DNA of 41,368 nt. Origin: Comamonadaceae bacterium. GTDB lineage: Bacteria > Pseudomonadota > Gammaproteobacteria > Burkholderiales > Burkholderiaceae_C. Below the pieces are notes generated by a model, which worked only from the letters and a program-made list of their open reading frames with translations, was not told the DNA's origin and ran no database searches. The stretch spans positions 1 through 41,368 of the forward strand of contig CANFJF010000033.1 of assembly GCA_947447355.1 (NCBI GenBank), written 5' to 3'. Shown in pieces: positions 7,864-15,248 of the stretch. Made by a program: the position numbers and the translations under genes. Within the stretch, counting starts at the first letter, position 1. Every line of letters begins with the position of its first letter.

Positions 7864-9297
7864 ATGGGTCAAAAACTCAAGATAGCAGGCTGGATTTCGG
7901 TGGGTGCCATTGCAGGCGCGTTGACCACTGTGCAACTACAAGCAGTAGCGCGTGGTGGAATGGCGCCTCTGCCACTTGAAGAGTTGCAGCAGCTTGCTGC
8001 TGTTTTCGGCATGGTCAAGAGCGACTATGTTGAACCTGTGGACGAGAAAAAGCTCATCACTGATGCCATTGCCGGCATGGTCGCTAGCTTGGATCCGCAC
8101 TCGGTTTATTTCGACAAAAAATCCTTCAAAGAATTTCGCGAAGGTACTAGCGGCCGATTCGTTGGCGTGGGTATCGAGATCAGTCAAGAAGACGGCCTCG
8201 TCAAGGTGGTTTCGCCCATCGAGGGCTCCCCTGCCGACCGGGCTGGCCTCAAGCCGAACGATCTGATCACCAAGATCGATGACAGTTTTGTCAAAGGCAT
8301 GAGCCTCAACGACGCGGTCAAAAAAATGCGCGGTGAACCGCAGACGAAGGTGATGTTGACGATCTTCCGTAAAGACGAAAATCGTACCTTCCCTGTGTCT
8401 ATCACCCGTGAAGAAATTCGCACCCAGTCGGTTCGCAGCAAAGTGATTGAGCCGGGCTACGCTTGGATTAGGCTGAGCCAGTTCCAAGAGCGCACGGTTG
8501 AAGATTTCGCCACCAAGATTGAACAAATATACAAGCAAGAACCCAACCTCAAGGGTTTGGTCCTGGACCTTCGCAACGACCCGGGTGGTTTGCTCGACGC
8601 GGCCGTGGCAGTGTCTGCCGCATTCTTGCCAGAAAACGTCACCGTGGTCTCAACCAACGGTCAACTGGCTGAAAGCAAATTCACCTACAAAGCTTCGCCA
8701 GAGTTTTATGCACGTCGCGGTGCCGATCCGCTGAAACGCCTGCCTGCTGCCTTAAAAACTGTGCCACTGGTCGTATTGGTCAATGAAGGCTCAGCATCGG
8801 CCAGCGAGATCGTGGCTGGCGCCCTGCAAGACTACAAGCGCGCCACCATCATGGGCAACCAGACCTTTGGCAAGGGCTCAGTGCAAACGGTGCGTCCACT
8901 CGGCCCCGACACCGGGCTGAAGCTCACCACCGCACGTTACTTCACGCCGAGCGGCAAGTCGATTCAGGCCAAAGGCATCGTTCCTGACGTGATGATCGAC
9001 GAAACGCTGGAAGGCAGTCCGTTTGCGGCGCTCCGCACACGTGAAGCCGATTTGGAAAAGCACCTCAACAGTGGCCAAGGCGCTGAAGTGAAAGATCCCG
9101 GCCGCGAAAAAGCCCGTGAAGAAGCCTTGAAACGCCTTGAGGAAGAGTCCCGCAAGACACCTGAACAACGTCGCCCCCCTGAGTTTGGCAGCGCCAAAGA
9201 TTTCCCACTGATTCAGGCTATCAATCAACTCAAAGGCAATCCCGTTGTGGTCAGCAAGACCATGGTTGAACGCAAGGAAGTGAAAAAAGAAAACTAA
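7864..9297 (+). CDS. ctpA: S41 family C-terminal processing peptidase (CtpA/Prc-like)
   Basis: A periplasmic serine protease of the carboxyl-terminal-processing family, 477 residues. The N-terminal hydrophobic segment (residues 8-28) acts as signal or anchor. A PDZ domain spans about 92-175 (GVGIEISQEDG, SPADRAGLKPNDLITKIDD), followed by the S41 protease domain. The expected Ser-Lys dyad is visible: Ser312 in NEGSASASEI and Lys337 in TFGKGSVQT, spaced 25 residues apart as in Prc. A Lys/Arg/Glu-rich C-terminal helix follows. AAGGTG seven bases before the ATG supports the start. It follows gpmA after 206 bases; a TATATT at 7781-7786 may be part of its own promoter. Confidence 0.95.
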   Translation: MGQKLKIAGWISVGAIAGALTTVQLQAVARGGMAPLPLEELQQLAAVFGMVKSDYVEPVDEKKLITDAIAGMVASLDPHSVYFDKKSFKEFREGTSGRFVGVGIEISQEDGLVKVVSPIEGSPADRAGLKPNDLITKIDDSFVKGMSLNDAVKKMRGEPQTKVMLTIFRKDENRTFPVSITREEIRTQSVRSKVIEPGYAWIRLSQFQERTVEDFATKIEQIYKQEPNLKGLVLDLRNDPGGLLDAAVAVSAAFLPENVTVVSTNGQLAESKFTYKASPEFYARRGADPLKRLPAALKTVPLVVLVNEGSASASEIVAGALQDYKRATIMGNQTFGKGSVQTVRPLGPDTGLKLTTARYFTPSGKSIQAKGIVPDVMIDETLEGSPFAALRTREADLEKHLNSGQGAEVKDPGREKAREEALKRLEEESRKTPEQRRPPEFGSAKDFPLIQAINQLKGNPVVVSKTMVERKEVKKEN

Positions 9298-9324
9298 GCA
9301 TCGCCTTACCCCTTAGCAGCAGTC

Positions 9325-9351
9325 AACGCCGGTGCCTTTTCGCCCGGCGTT
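9325..9351 (+). terminator. Hairpin after ctpA
   Basis: AACGCCGG (9325-9332) and CCGGCGTT (9344-9351) form a perfect 8-bp GC-rich stem with an 11-base loop, 27 bases past the ctpA stop, followed by GCTATTTCAA. The tail has few T residues, so efficiency is uncertain, but stem strength and position fit a terminator. Confidence 0.55.
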
Positions 9352-9399
9352 GCTATTTCAACCCTTCACAAGACCTTGGCCAGTCTCCGCTCTGTCCCT

Positions 9400-10149
9400 A
9401 TGAATGACTCACAGCTACTGCGTTACTCCCGACATATTCTGCTGGATGACATTGGCATTGACGGGCAAGCCCGGCTGCTGGCGGCTCATGCGCTGATCAT
9501 TGGTGCAGGCGGGCTGGGATCTCCTGCCGCACTTTATTTGGGCAGTGCGGGGGTCGGGCACATCACAGTGGTTGACCATGACCGCGTCGAGGCGACCAAC
9601 CTGCAACGCCAGATCGCCCACACCATGGCTCGCATCGGCCAATTCAAAGCGCTGTCGATTGCTGAGGCCATTGCACAGATCAATCCCGATGTACAGGTGA
9701 CTGCCGTGACCCAGCGTGCAGATGACGAATTGCTGAATGAGCTGGTTGAACGAGCTGATGTGGTGCTGGACTGCACCGACAATTTTCAGACCCGCCACGC
9801 CATCAACCATGCCTGTGTGCGGCATGCAAAACCGCTCGTGTCAGGGGCTGCTTTGCAACTTGATGGTCAAGTGTCGGTGTTTGATTCGCGCCAACCAGAG
9901 GCCCCCTGCTATGCCTGCGTGTTTCCAGAGGCAGATGCACCCGAGGAAACCAACTGCGCCACCATGGGCGTTTTTGCGCCACTGGTGGGCATCGTTGGTA
10001 GCATGCAATCGGCTGAAGCGCTGAAGTTGTTATGCGGCTTTGGAGAGTCTTTGGCAGGGAGGCTCATGATGTTGGACGCGCGGCATTTGAGCTGGACAGA
10101 AATGCGGGTGCGACGGCAACCCGACTGCAAGGTCTGCGGCGTTCATTAA
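9400..10149 (+). CDS. moeB: HesA/MoeB/ThiF family adenylyltransferase
   Basis: An E1-like enzyme that adenylates the C-terminal glycine of a small sulfur-carrier protein (MoaD or ThiS). The 249-residue product has RYSRHILLDDIG, the ATP loop GAGGLGSPAALYLGSAGVG, VVDHDRVEATNLQRQ, the Asp of VVLDCTDNF, and a cysteine in ETNCATMGVFAPLVG where MoeB carries its conserved cysteine. CYAC and the C-terminal CKVC make up the zinc tetrad. The ATG at 9400 is chosen over an upstream in-frame TTG. MoeB versus ThiF cannot be settled without the partner; the fixed gpmA-ctpA-moeB order is usual in Burkholderiales. Confidence 0.88.
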   Translation: MNDSQLLRYSRHILLDDIGIDGQARLLAAHALIIGAGGLGSPAALYLGSAGVGHITVVDHDRVEATNLQRQIAHTMARIGQFKALSIAEAIAQINPDVQVTAVTQRADDELLNELVERADVVLDCTDNFQTRHAINHACVRHAKPLVSGAALQLDGQVSVFDSRQPEAPCYACVFPEADAPEETNCATMGVFAPLVGIVGSMQSAEALKLLCGFGESLAGRLMMLDARHLSWTEMRVRRQPDCKVCGVH

Positions 10150-10254
10150 CTTGCCATGGTGATCATTGAAGCTCGACAATTGCGTTTTTAATTTCAGCAC
10201 TGCCGCTGTTGCTATAGAGGGAAACATCTATTATTTTTTACACATATTCAAAAC

Positions 10255-10272
10255 TGTAGGAGTTGCCCTACA
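10255..10272. promoter_or_regulatory. Inverted repeat TGTAGG-N6-CCTACA (GacA-box-like)
   Basis: A perfect 6-bp dyad with a 6-base spacer lies in the 258-base gap before the single-domain response regulator. Layout and sequence resemble the TGTAAG-N6-CTTACA site bound by GacA/UvrY-family LuxR-type regulators, differing by one base per half site. A regulator of that class is encoded at 10797-11429. A CCTACA half site recurs at 12927-12932, upstream of the DUF883 operon. Confidence 0.5.
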
Positions 10273-10295
10273 CCCTCGTCGCTGAGTCACTGTCA

Positions 10296-10330
10296 GAATT
10301 CATCAGCGATACATGACGAAACATGAATTC
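10296..10330. promoter_or_regulatory. Inverted repeat GAATTCAT-N19-ATGAATTC
   Basis: GAATTCAT (10296-10303) and ATGAATTC (10323-10330) are perfect 8-bp arms around 19 bases. Inside and beside them ACATGA occurs twice exactly 10 bases apart (10311 and 10321), one DNA turn. It could be an operator or a transcript hairpin. Confidence 0.45.
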
Positions 10331-10345
10331 CCCCAAGGCTCATAG

Positions 10346-10369
10346 CAAGAGCTCTCTTAATAATGGAAG
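10346..10369 (+). promoter_or_regulatory. Shared motif, copy 1: CAAGAGCTC...CT...TGGAAG
   Basis: CAAGAGCTC (10346-10354), then CT, an A/T-rich stretch and TGGAAG (10364-10369), 38 bases before the response-regulator start. The same elements recur at 12989-13010 before the DUF883 operon with a 2-base shorter A/T stretch. Position and A/T core suggest a promoter for a common sigma factor or activator. Confidence 0.45.
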
Positions 10370-10407
10370 TGTGCTGAAACCCAGCCGCCTCGACTCATGG
10401 ACCTCAA

Positions 10408-10791
10408 GTGAGATTGAAGACTTTTATCGTTGAAGACAACGCTACGATCAGGGAGAACCTGATTGGCACACTCGAAGAGCTGACATGCGTTCAGGCTGTT
10501 GGCACGGCGGAAACCGAACTCGAGGGCCGGCAGTGGCTCACTCAAAATGCGAGTTCGTGGAACTTGGCCATTGTTGATTTGTTTCTTAGGGAAGGCACCG
10601 GCCTCGGCGTTCTCGAAGCTTGCCAACACCGCAAGTCGAATCAAAAAGTGATTGTGCTGAGCAACTACGCCACGGCAGACATTCGTCAACGTTGCGCCCA
10701 GTTAGGAGTGGATGCGGTCTTCGACAAGTCGAATGAAATTGACGCCCTGGTGACCTACTGTCTTGAGCAGTGTCAGCACGCCGAGGATTAG
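10408..10791 (+). CDS. Single-domain response regulator (receiver only)
   Basis: A 127-residue stand-alone CheY-like receiver domain with no DNA-binding output. All key residues are present: the acidic pair E9/D10 (FIVEDN), phospho-acceptor D57 (LAIVDLFL), S85 (VIVLSNYA) and K107 (VFDKS). It starts with GTG at 10408; a nearby ATG at 10397 is out of frame and stops after four codons. It likely acts by protein contact, for example as a phosphate sink or connector. It is convergent with the LuxR-type regulator (five bases between stops) and near a CHASE3 kinase, so these three probably form one phosphorelay network, by inference from position. Confidence 0.88.
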   Translation: MRLKTFIVEDNATIRENLIGTLEELTCVQAVGTAETELEGRQWLTQNASSWNLAIVDLFLREGTGLGVLEACQHRKSNQKVIVLSNYATADIRQRCAQLGVDAVFDKSNEIDALVTYCLEQCQHAED

Positions 10792-10796
10792 CGCGA

Positions 10797-11429
10797 TCAG
10801 TCGATCAGCTTGTTTTTGAGTGCGTAATAGGTCAAGTCGCTGTTGGAAGACAAGCTCATTTTTTCCATGACCCGTGTGCGGTAGGTGCTCACCGTTTTGA
10901 CACTCAAAGAAAGCGCCTTGGCAATGTCACCAGCGGTTTCGCCCTTGGCGAGTTTCAAGAAAACTTGAAACTCACGCTCCGACAATTGTTCATGCGCAGC
11001 AATGTCGTGAGGTCGATTGAGCTGTTGCGCGAGCAATTCAGCAACGGCCGGTGTGATGTAGCGTTTACCGAGAGAAATGACGCGAATGGCATTCACGATC
11101 TCAGTCGGATCACACTCTTTATTCAGGTAGCCACTGGCGCCTTGGCGTATCAGGTTCACAGCGTAATGCTCTTCTGGGTAGCCGCTCAAAATAAGAATAC
11201 CGACATCAGGCGCTTTGGCACGGATCATGGCTAATGCATCGATCCCGCTTTGTCCGGGCATAGACAAGTCCATCACCAAGATATCCAATTCGACGTTGCG
11301 GACAAGATCAATCGCTTCACGACCGCTGGCAGCTTCCCCCACCACTCTCAAGTCGACATGGTCCGAGAAGAATTGCTTGAGTCCAGAACGAACAATCGCA
11401 TGATCGTCAACAATACCAATTTTTATCAT
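10797..11429 (-). CDS. LuxR-type (NarL/UvrY-like) response regulator
   Basis: A 210-residue DNA-binding response regulator. The receiver domain (residues 2-118) has D8/D9, phospho-acceptor D54 (LVMDLSMPG), S82 (ILILSGYP) and K104 (GYLNKE). The C-terminal LuxR helix-turn-helix (about 145-210) reads LSEREFQVFLKLAKGETAGDIAKAL then SVKTVSTYRTRVMEKM. The sequence is closest in style to the UvrY/GacA group, but the exact orthology is uncertain. It is transcribed divergently from the histidine kinase at 11563, its probable partner, with 133 bases between starts. GGAAAGG upstream of the ATG supports the start. Confidence 0.93.
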   Translation of the reverse strand: MIKIGIVDDHAIVRSGLKQFFSDHVDLRVVGEAASGREAIDLVRNVELDILVMDLSMPGQSGIDALAMIRAKAPDVGILILSGYPEEHYAVNLIRQGASGYLNKECDPTEIVNAIRVISLGKRYITPAVAELLAQQLNRPHDIAAHEQLSEREFQVFLKLAKGETAGDIAKALSLSVKTVSTYRTRVMEKMSLSSNSDLTYYALKNKLID

Positions 11430-11562
11430 TTCATGGCCTTTCCAGTGAAGCTATTGTGTGCGGCAATGCCATTTTTTTAAGCTGATCGTTTGGGAAATAT
11501 TTAAATTCGCGCAGTGTTCGATTATTGACGAATAATTCACCGATATTTAATTGGAGCCTACG

Positions 11563-12903
11563 TTGAAGCAGTTATCAATACCCAAAATGGTGATCAGCTT
11601 GCCGCTCGCCATCCTTGGAGCGGCCATATTGATCGCCATCAATGAAGCCAGTTTTCACGCCTCCACACAAGCCACTCAGAGGATCGAGCACGCTGAACTT
11701 GCGCGCCAGTCAGTCGGCCAACTGATGCGTACCATGCTCGACGCGGAAACAGGCACCCGGGGGTTCTTACTCACAGGTGATGAGAAGTACCTGCAACCCT
11801 ACGACAGCGCCATCGCTGAACTTGGAAAACAGCTGGCGCAATTGCGCCTGCTGTTGGCCGATCAGCCGGAGAATTTGGCCGAGTTCGAATTGATGGCACT
11901 CAATGTCAGCCGCAAGCAAAGTGAAAACGATTTGAGTGTGCGCATGCGAAAAATCGGCAACGATGATGCATGGAAATTCATGCTGACCACTGACGTCGGC
12001 AAACAGCACATGGATGCGATTCGGCTTCAGTCCCAAAAGCTCATGGCTTCTAGCCTGTCAGAAATGGACGCCGCCCACAGTCAGATTAATCATTCGCTGC
12101 TGCTTTCGCGCATCGGGATTGCCGCCATCACTCTGGCAGGCCTGCTGGCTTTTTACATGTACCTGTTGCAAACCGAAGCCCTGCTGATTGCTGGCACGCG
12201 AGAGAAGCTTGCATTGCAAAACGAGCGTGATCGACTCGAAGCGCAGGTAAGAGAACGCACCGCCAAACTGGCCAAGCTCGCCACGTACCTTCAGGAAGTC
12301 AGAGAAGATGAACGAGGTCACTTAGCACGTGAGTTGCATGACGAACTCGGTGCACTGCTGACGGCAGCCAAACTGGATGTCGCGCGCATCAGATCTCGCT
12401 TGGGCAACAGCTTGCCTGAAGCCAACGAAAGAATCGAACACCTGATCAACACACTCAACAGCGGCATTTCGCTGAAGCGACGCATTGTGGAAGACTTGAG
12501 ACCCTCCTCTCTGTCCCACTTGGGGCTGGTGGCATCGCTTGAAATTCTCACGCGTGAGTTTTCCGAACAATCTGGCATTGAAATCAATACGTCGTTAGCA
12601 CCGGTTGAATTGGGTGGCTCGGCGCAACTCACGGTTTATCGGTTGGTCCAAGAGTCACTCACGAACATGAGCAAATACGCCAACGCCACACATGCAGACA
12701 TCACGCTGCAGAACAACGATGACCACGTCATTATTGAAGTCAGCGACAACGGTCAGGGTTTTGATATGGATAAAGTGGCCGCCACCAGCCACGGACTTGC
12801 AGGCATGCGACATCGCGTCGAAGCGGCAGGCGGGCAATTGGTCATTGAATCCAGACCAGGCAAGGGCACACACATACGCGCCAACCTACCCAAGACGCGT
12901 TAA
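11563..12903 (+). CDS. CHASE3-domain sensor histidine kinase (HisKA_3)
   Basis: Membrane sensor kinase of about 446 residues. Two membrane helices (about residues 8-28 and 180-202) flank a periplasmic CHASE3 domain with the signature DAETGTRGFLLTGDEKYLQPYD. A coiled coil follows, then a HisKA_3 dimerisation domain with the phospho-acceptor His near residue 259 (ARELHDELG) and an HATPase domain (YRLVQESLTNMSKYA, VSDNGQGFD, GLAGMRHRVEA). HisKA_3 kinases pair with LuxR-type regulators such as the divergent neighbour. The best start is TTG at 11563 with GGAG six bases upstream; another TTG at 11551 has no such site and ATG 11587 also lacks one. An ATTATT-gacg-AATAAT dyad (11521-11536) precedes it. 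Confidence 0.93.
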   Translation: MKQLSIPKMVISLPLAILGAAILIAINEASFHASTQATQRIEHAELARQSVGQLMRTMLDAETGTRGFLLTGDEKYLQPYDSAIAELGKQLAQLRLLLADQPENLAEFELMALNVSRKQSENDLSVRMRKIGNDDAWKFMLTTDVGKQHMDAIRLQSQKLMASSLSEMDAAHSQINHSLLLSRIGIAAITLAGLLAFYMYLLQTEALLIAGTREKLALQNERDRLEAQVRERTAKLAKLATYLQEVREDERGHLARELHDELGALLTAAKLDVARIRSRLGNSLPEANERIEHLINTLNSGISLKRRIVEDLRPSSLSHLGLVASLEILTREFSEQSGIEINTSLAPVELGGSAQLTVYRLVQESLTNMSKYANATHADITLQNNDDHVIIEVSDNGQGFDMDKVAATSHGLAGMRHRVEAAGGQLVIESRPGKGTHIRANLPKTR

Positions 12904-12988
12904 AAATACAAATAGCAGGCTCGTGTCCTACAAGGCTTAGGCACTTGCGCTGACAAAACGACCGGCGGCTAACCGATGAAGCTCAACA

Positions 12989-13010
12989 CAAGAGCTCCCT
13001 AAACTGGAAG
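12989..13010 (+). promoter_or_regulatory. Shared motif, copy 2: CAAGAGCTC...CT...TGGAAG
   Basis: CAAGAGCTC (12989-12997), CT, a short A-rich stretch and TGGAAG (13005-13010), 79 bases before the DUF883 start. It matches the copy at 10346-10369. A CCTACA half site lies 62 bases upstream of the motif. Downstream, GTCGGAAG (13020-13027) and CTTCCCGAC (13032-13040) could form a leader hairpin with one bulged base. Confidence 0.45.
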
Positions 13011-13089
13011 ACAGACGTCGTCGGAAGAAACCTTCCCGACACTTTCACTGAAGCCACGTTGCTTCATCCATCAACCTAAGGGATGCACC

Positions 13090-13470
13090 ATGACCGCCAA
13101 CAACTCCAGCACACAAACCGCACGCAACACCAGCGACGAAGCACTTCAAGCCACCGTCCAAGCCACGGAACTTACACGCAGCTACGCCAAAGAAGCACTC
13201 GACCAAGCCGAAGGAAAAATCCGGGAATTGCGTGGAAGTGTTGACCCGATGGTCGACAAACTGGCAGACACCGCCCAAAAGTTGGCGCGCCAAAGCATGG
13301 ACATGGCCACGGAAGCCAAGCATAAAGCTCAAGAATCATTGGCCAGATATACCGACGTCACCACCAAATACGTCAGCGAGCAACCGTTGCGATCCGTGCT
13401 GATTGCGGCTGCTGTCGGTGCCGCTGTTGCATTGCTGGTGGCAGCAGCTCGAAGCAACAAGCGTTATTAA
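13090..13470 (+). CDS. DUF883 (ElaB/YqjD/CsbD-like) membrane-anchored protein
   Basis: A 126-residue protein of the DUF883 family. A long amphipathic, Ala/Gln/Glu-rich helical region (residues 15-95) is followed by a C-terminal membrane helix (VLIAAAVGAAVALLVAAA) and a basic tail (RSNKRY). The E. coli relatives ElaB and YqjD are stationary-phase or stress-induced inner-membrane proteins, and YqjD binds ribosomes. The start has AAGGGA seven bases upstream. It is first in a four-gene run with a holin-like protein, a small membrane protein and a BON lipoprotein, comparable to the yqjD-yqjE-yqjK run of E. coli. Confidence 0.9.
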   Translation: MTANNSSTQTARNTSDEALQATVQATELTRSYAKEALDQAEGKIRELRGSVDPMVDKLADTAQKLARQSMDMATEAKHKAQESLARYTDVTTKYVSEQPLRSVLIAAAVGAAVALLVAAARSNKRY

Positions 13471-13495
13471 TTTTTCCGCCGAACGCTCGCACTTT

Positions 13496-13861
13496 ATGCT
13501 TCATCCATTATTCGCTACGCTCATCAAACGCCCAGACCTCATTGCAGACCATGTTTCGGCTTATGTCGAACTGATCGCGCAGGAGACCTCCGGGGTGACG
13601 GCGGACTGGGTGAAGCGAAGTCTTGCTTGGGCGCTTGTTGCATTGGGTGCGCTGGTCTTTGTGCTTTTTTCCGGCATTGCACTGATGCTGGGCGTCCTGA
13701 ATCAATTTCACTGGGTCTTGGTAGCCGTTCCTGGCGTGGTCTTGCTACTCACTCTGCTGGCTTTTTCAAAGGCCAGGGCACCTATTAAGAGTGACCGCTT
13801 CACCGACCTCAAGTCGCAAATGAACAGCGACTTAAGCGCCTTGCGTGAGGCCGCAGAATGA
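13496..13861 (+). CDS. Phage-holin-like inner-membrane protein (YqjE type)
   Basis: A 121-residue protein with two predicted membrane helices (about residues 43-65 and 70-93: LAWALVALGALVFVLFSGIA and WVLVAVPGVVLLLTLLAF) between a soluble N-terminus (VSAYVELIAQE) and a charged C-terminus. It matches the holin_3_6/YqjE family by pattern and by position behind a DUF883 gene. Despite the family name there is no sign of a prophage. The start is the ATG at 13496; the open frame reaches back into the DUF883 gene without homology. Its stop overlaps the next gene (ATGA). Confidence 0.85.
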   Translation: MLHPLFATLIKRPDLIADHVSAYVELIAQETSGVTADWVKRSLAWALVALGALVFVLFSGIALMLGVLNQFHWVLVAVPGVVLLLTLLAFSKARAPIKSDRFTDLKSQMNSDLSALREAAE

Positions 13862-14343
13862 ACTTGACGCCGCAGCAGCGGTTAGCCGCAAGTCGCCGCG
13901 CGATCGTGCAGAACATGAACCGTGACCGTCAAGAACAGACCAACGACGACATGCCAGACGGTTCGTTATCACGTACGGCCGACGACGGTGCACAGAGGAC
14001 GTTTGAAAGCGGCTCCCATTCAGCTCGCTCAGCACGTCCCCATTCATCTGGGTTAAAGGGACTTTGGCGGACAGTCCGAAGAGCCTCATCGGCTTGGTGG
14101 CGTTCACACCCTGCACATCTGGCGGTGGATGTGTGTCATCCCATGTTTGAAAAATATGCGCGTGAGAATCCTTTGAAACTGGTTGGCGTTGCTGCAGCCG
14201 TTGGCGCTGCAGTGGTGATCGCCAAACCATGGCGGCTCATTTCCGTCACCAGCGTGCTAGTTGCGGCCATGCGCTCCACTCAAATGTCGAGCCTCGTTGC
14301 TTCATTTTTGTCATCCACACCTGAGCGACCGCGCGAACCTTAG
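13858..14343 (+). CDS. Small membrane protein of unknown function (YqjK position)
   Basis: A 161-residue protein starting in the ATGA overlap with the YqjE-like gene. The N-terminus MNLTPQQRLAASRRAIVQ is basic and helical. The middle (20-75) is polar and low-complexity. One clear membrane helix follows at about 107-122 (LVGVAAAVGAAVVIAKP), with a second weak hydrophobic stretch (SVTSVLVAAM). It occupies the position of yqjK but I see no strong sequence match to it. Being coupled to DUF883 and YqjE-like proteins, it probably belongs to the same membrane-associated stress module. Confidence 0.75.
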   Translation: MNLTPQQRLAASRRAIVQNMNRDRQEQTNDDMPDGSLSRTADDGAQRTFESGSHSARSARPHSSGLKGLWRTVRRASSAWWRSHPAHLAVDVCHPMFEKYARENPLKLVGVAAAVGAAVVIAKPWRLISVTSVLVAAMRSTQMSSLVASFLSSTPERPREP

Positions 14344-14386
14344 CGCGTTTAAAAACTTCTTCTTTCTTTTCCATTCAAGGATTTAC

Positions 14387-14701
14387 ATGAAATACGCTCA
14401 TGCTATCGCCATTGCGTTCTTGACTGTCAGCACCCTCATCAGCGCGGGTTGTGCCGTGGTGAGAGGTCAGGAAACGACAGGCTCTTACGTCGATGACACC
14501 ACCATCACCACCAGTATCAAAGCTAAATTCATCGATGACAAAATCGTTTCCGCATCGTCCATCAGCGTTGAAACTTTGAACGGCACAGTACAGTTGTCTG
14601 GATTCGCAAAAAATACTGCTGAAAAAAATCAAGCTGAACGTATTGCCCGTGGCAACCGGAATGTTCGCGATGTTCGGAACGATATTGTTATTCGCCCCTG
14701 A
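14387..14701 (+). CDS. BON-domain lipoprotein
   Basis: A 104-residue lipoprotein. The signal peptide ends in the lipobox LISAGC (Cys near residue 21), and the rest is one BON domain: DDTTITTSIKAKFIDD, SISVETLNGTVQLSGFA, then AERIARGNRNVRDVRNDI. BON domains are found in envelope proteins such as OsmY and are thought to bind membranes or phospholipids. The ATG at 14387 has AAGGA upstream; longer readings lack the signal peptide at the N-terminus. It is 43 bases after the previous gene and last in the DUF883 run. It converges with the thermonuclease gene. Confidence 0.9.
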   Translation: MKYAHAIAIAFLTVSTLISAGCAVVRGQETTGSYVDDTTITTSIKAKFIDDKIVSASSISVETLNGTVQLSGFAKNTAEKNQAERIARGNRNVRDVRNDIVIRP

Positions 14702-14719
14702 ACCGACGAATCAACGCAG

Positions 14720-15241
14720 CTACATGCAGCGCCCATAGCGGCGTCTGAAATCATGCGGATACTCAGGAGACATGTCTGAAAAAAGTCCGCGGCCCAGCAA
14801 CTTGGCGTGAGATTCTTCTTCGCCATACGGACCAGGATCTCTCTGGTAGCGATATGACCAAGCGTGGCCACGCCGCACCATCCACTCACCGACATCTTCC
14901 CGGCTCAGAAAAATCGTCGCCAAATCCCGACCATACACATCAACACCCTGCAAACGAACAGTCACGGACCGCTTGAGCACGCGTTTTTCCAAGGCTTGCT
15001 TTGCCGCTGCGCCGCCGGTTTGGCAGATTTCAGGTGCATCCATGCCGAGGATTCGGATCTTGTGAAGTTCACCACCCCCCATCGCCCGCACGTGTAAAGT
15101 GTCGCCGTCAACCACATACGTGACCACGCCCACCCATGTTGCCTGCGCAGTTTCCGTTTGGGGCTGCACTGGCAACGACAGGATCAGCAGAGCCAACACC
15201 GCCCAGTATCGCCATGTCATCCCGCTGATAGTTGATCGCAT
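14720..15241 (-). CDS. Secreted thermonuclease-family (SNase) protein
   Basis: A 173-residue staphylococcal-nuclease-like protein. A signal peptide (WRYWAVLALLILSLPVQP) is followed by the OB-fold nuclease with VVDGDTLHV, the catalytic segment RILGMDAPE (Arg and Glu equivalents of R35/E43) and YGRDLA (R87 equivalent), then WMVRRGHAW and YRYQRD. These residues predict Ca-dependent phosphodiesterase activity on DNA or RNA outside the cytoplasm. The start is the ATG at 15241, seven bases after the DUF429 stop; an ATG at 15220 is an alternative. It is the last gene of the BLUF-DUF429-nuclease run. Confidence 0.9.
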   Translation of the reverse strand: MRSTISGMTWRYWAVLALLILSLPVQPQTETAQATWVGVVTYVVDGDTLHVRAMGGGELHKIRILGMDAPEICQTGGAAAKQALEKRVLKRSVTVRLQGVDVYGRDLATIFLSREDVGEWMVRRGHAWSYRYQRDPGPYGEEESHAKLLGRGLFSDMSPEYPHDFRRRYGRCM

Positions 15242-15248
15242 GTCTGGA

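Noticed and set aside
10150..10407. A small RNA driven by the GacA-like box
   Set aside because: GacA boxes often control sRNAs, but the gap shows no cluster of GGA hairpins and no terminator before the regulator gene.
13496..13861. Prophage remnant, because of the holin-like gene
   Set aside because: No lysin, capsid, integrase or att sequence is nearby; the gene matches the chromosomal YqjE context behind DUF883.
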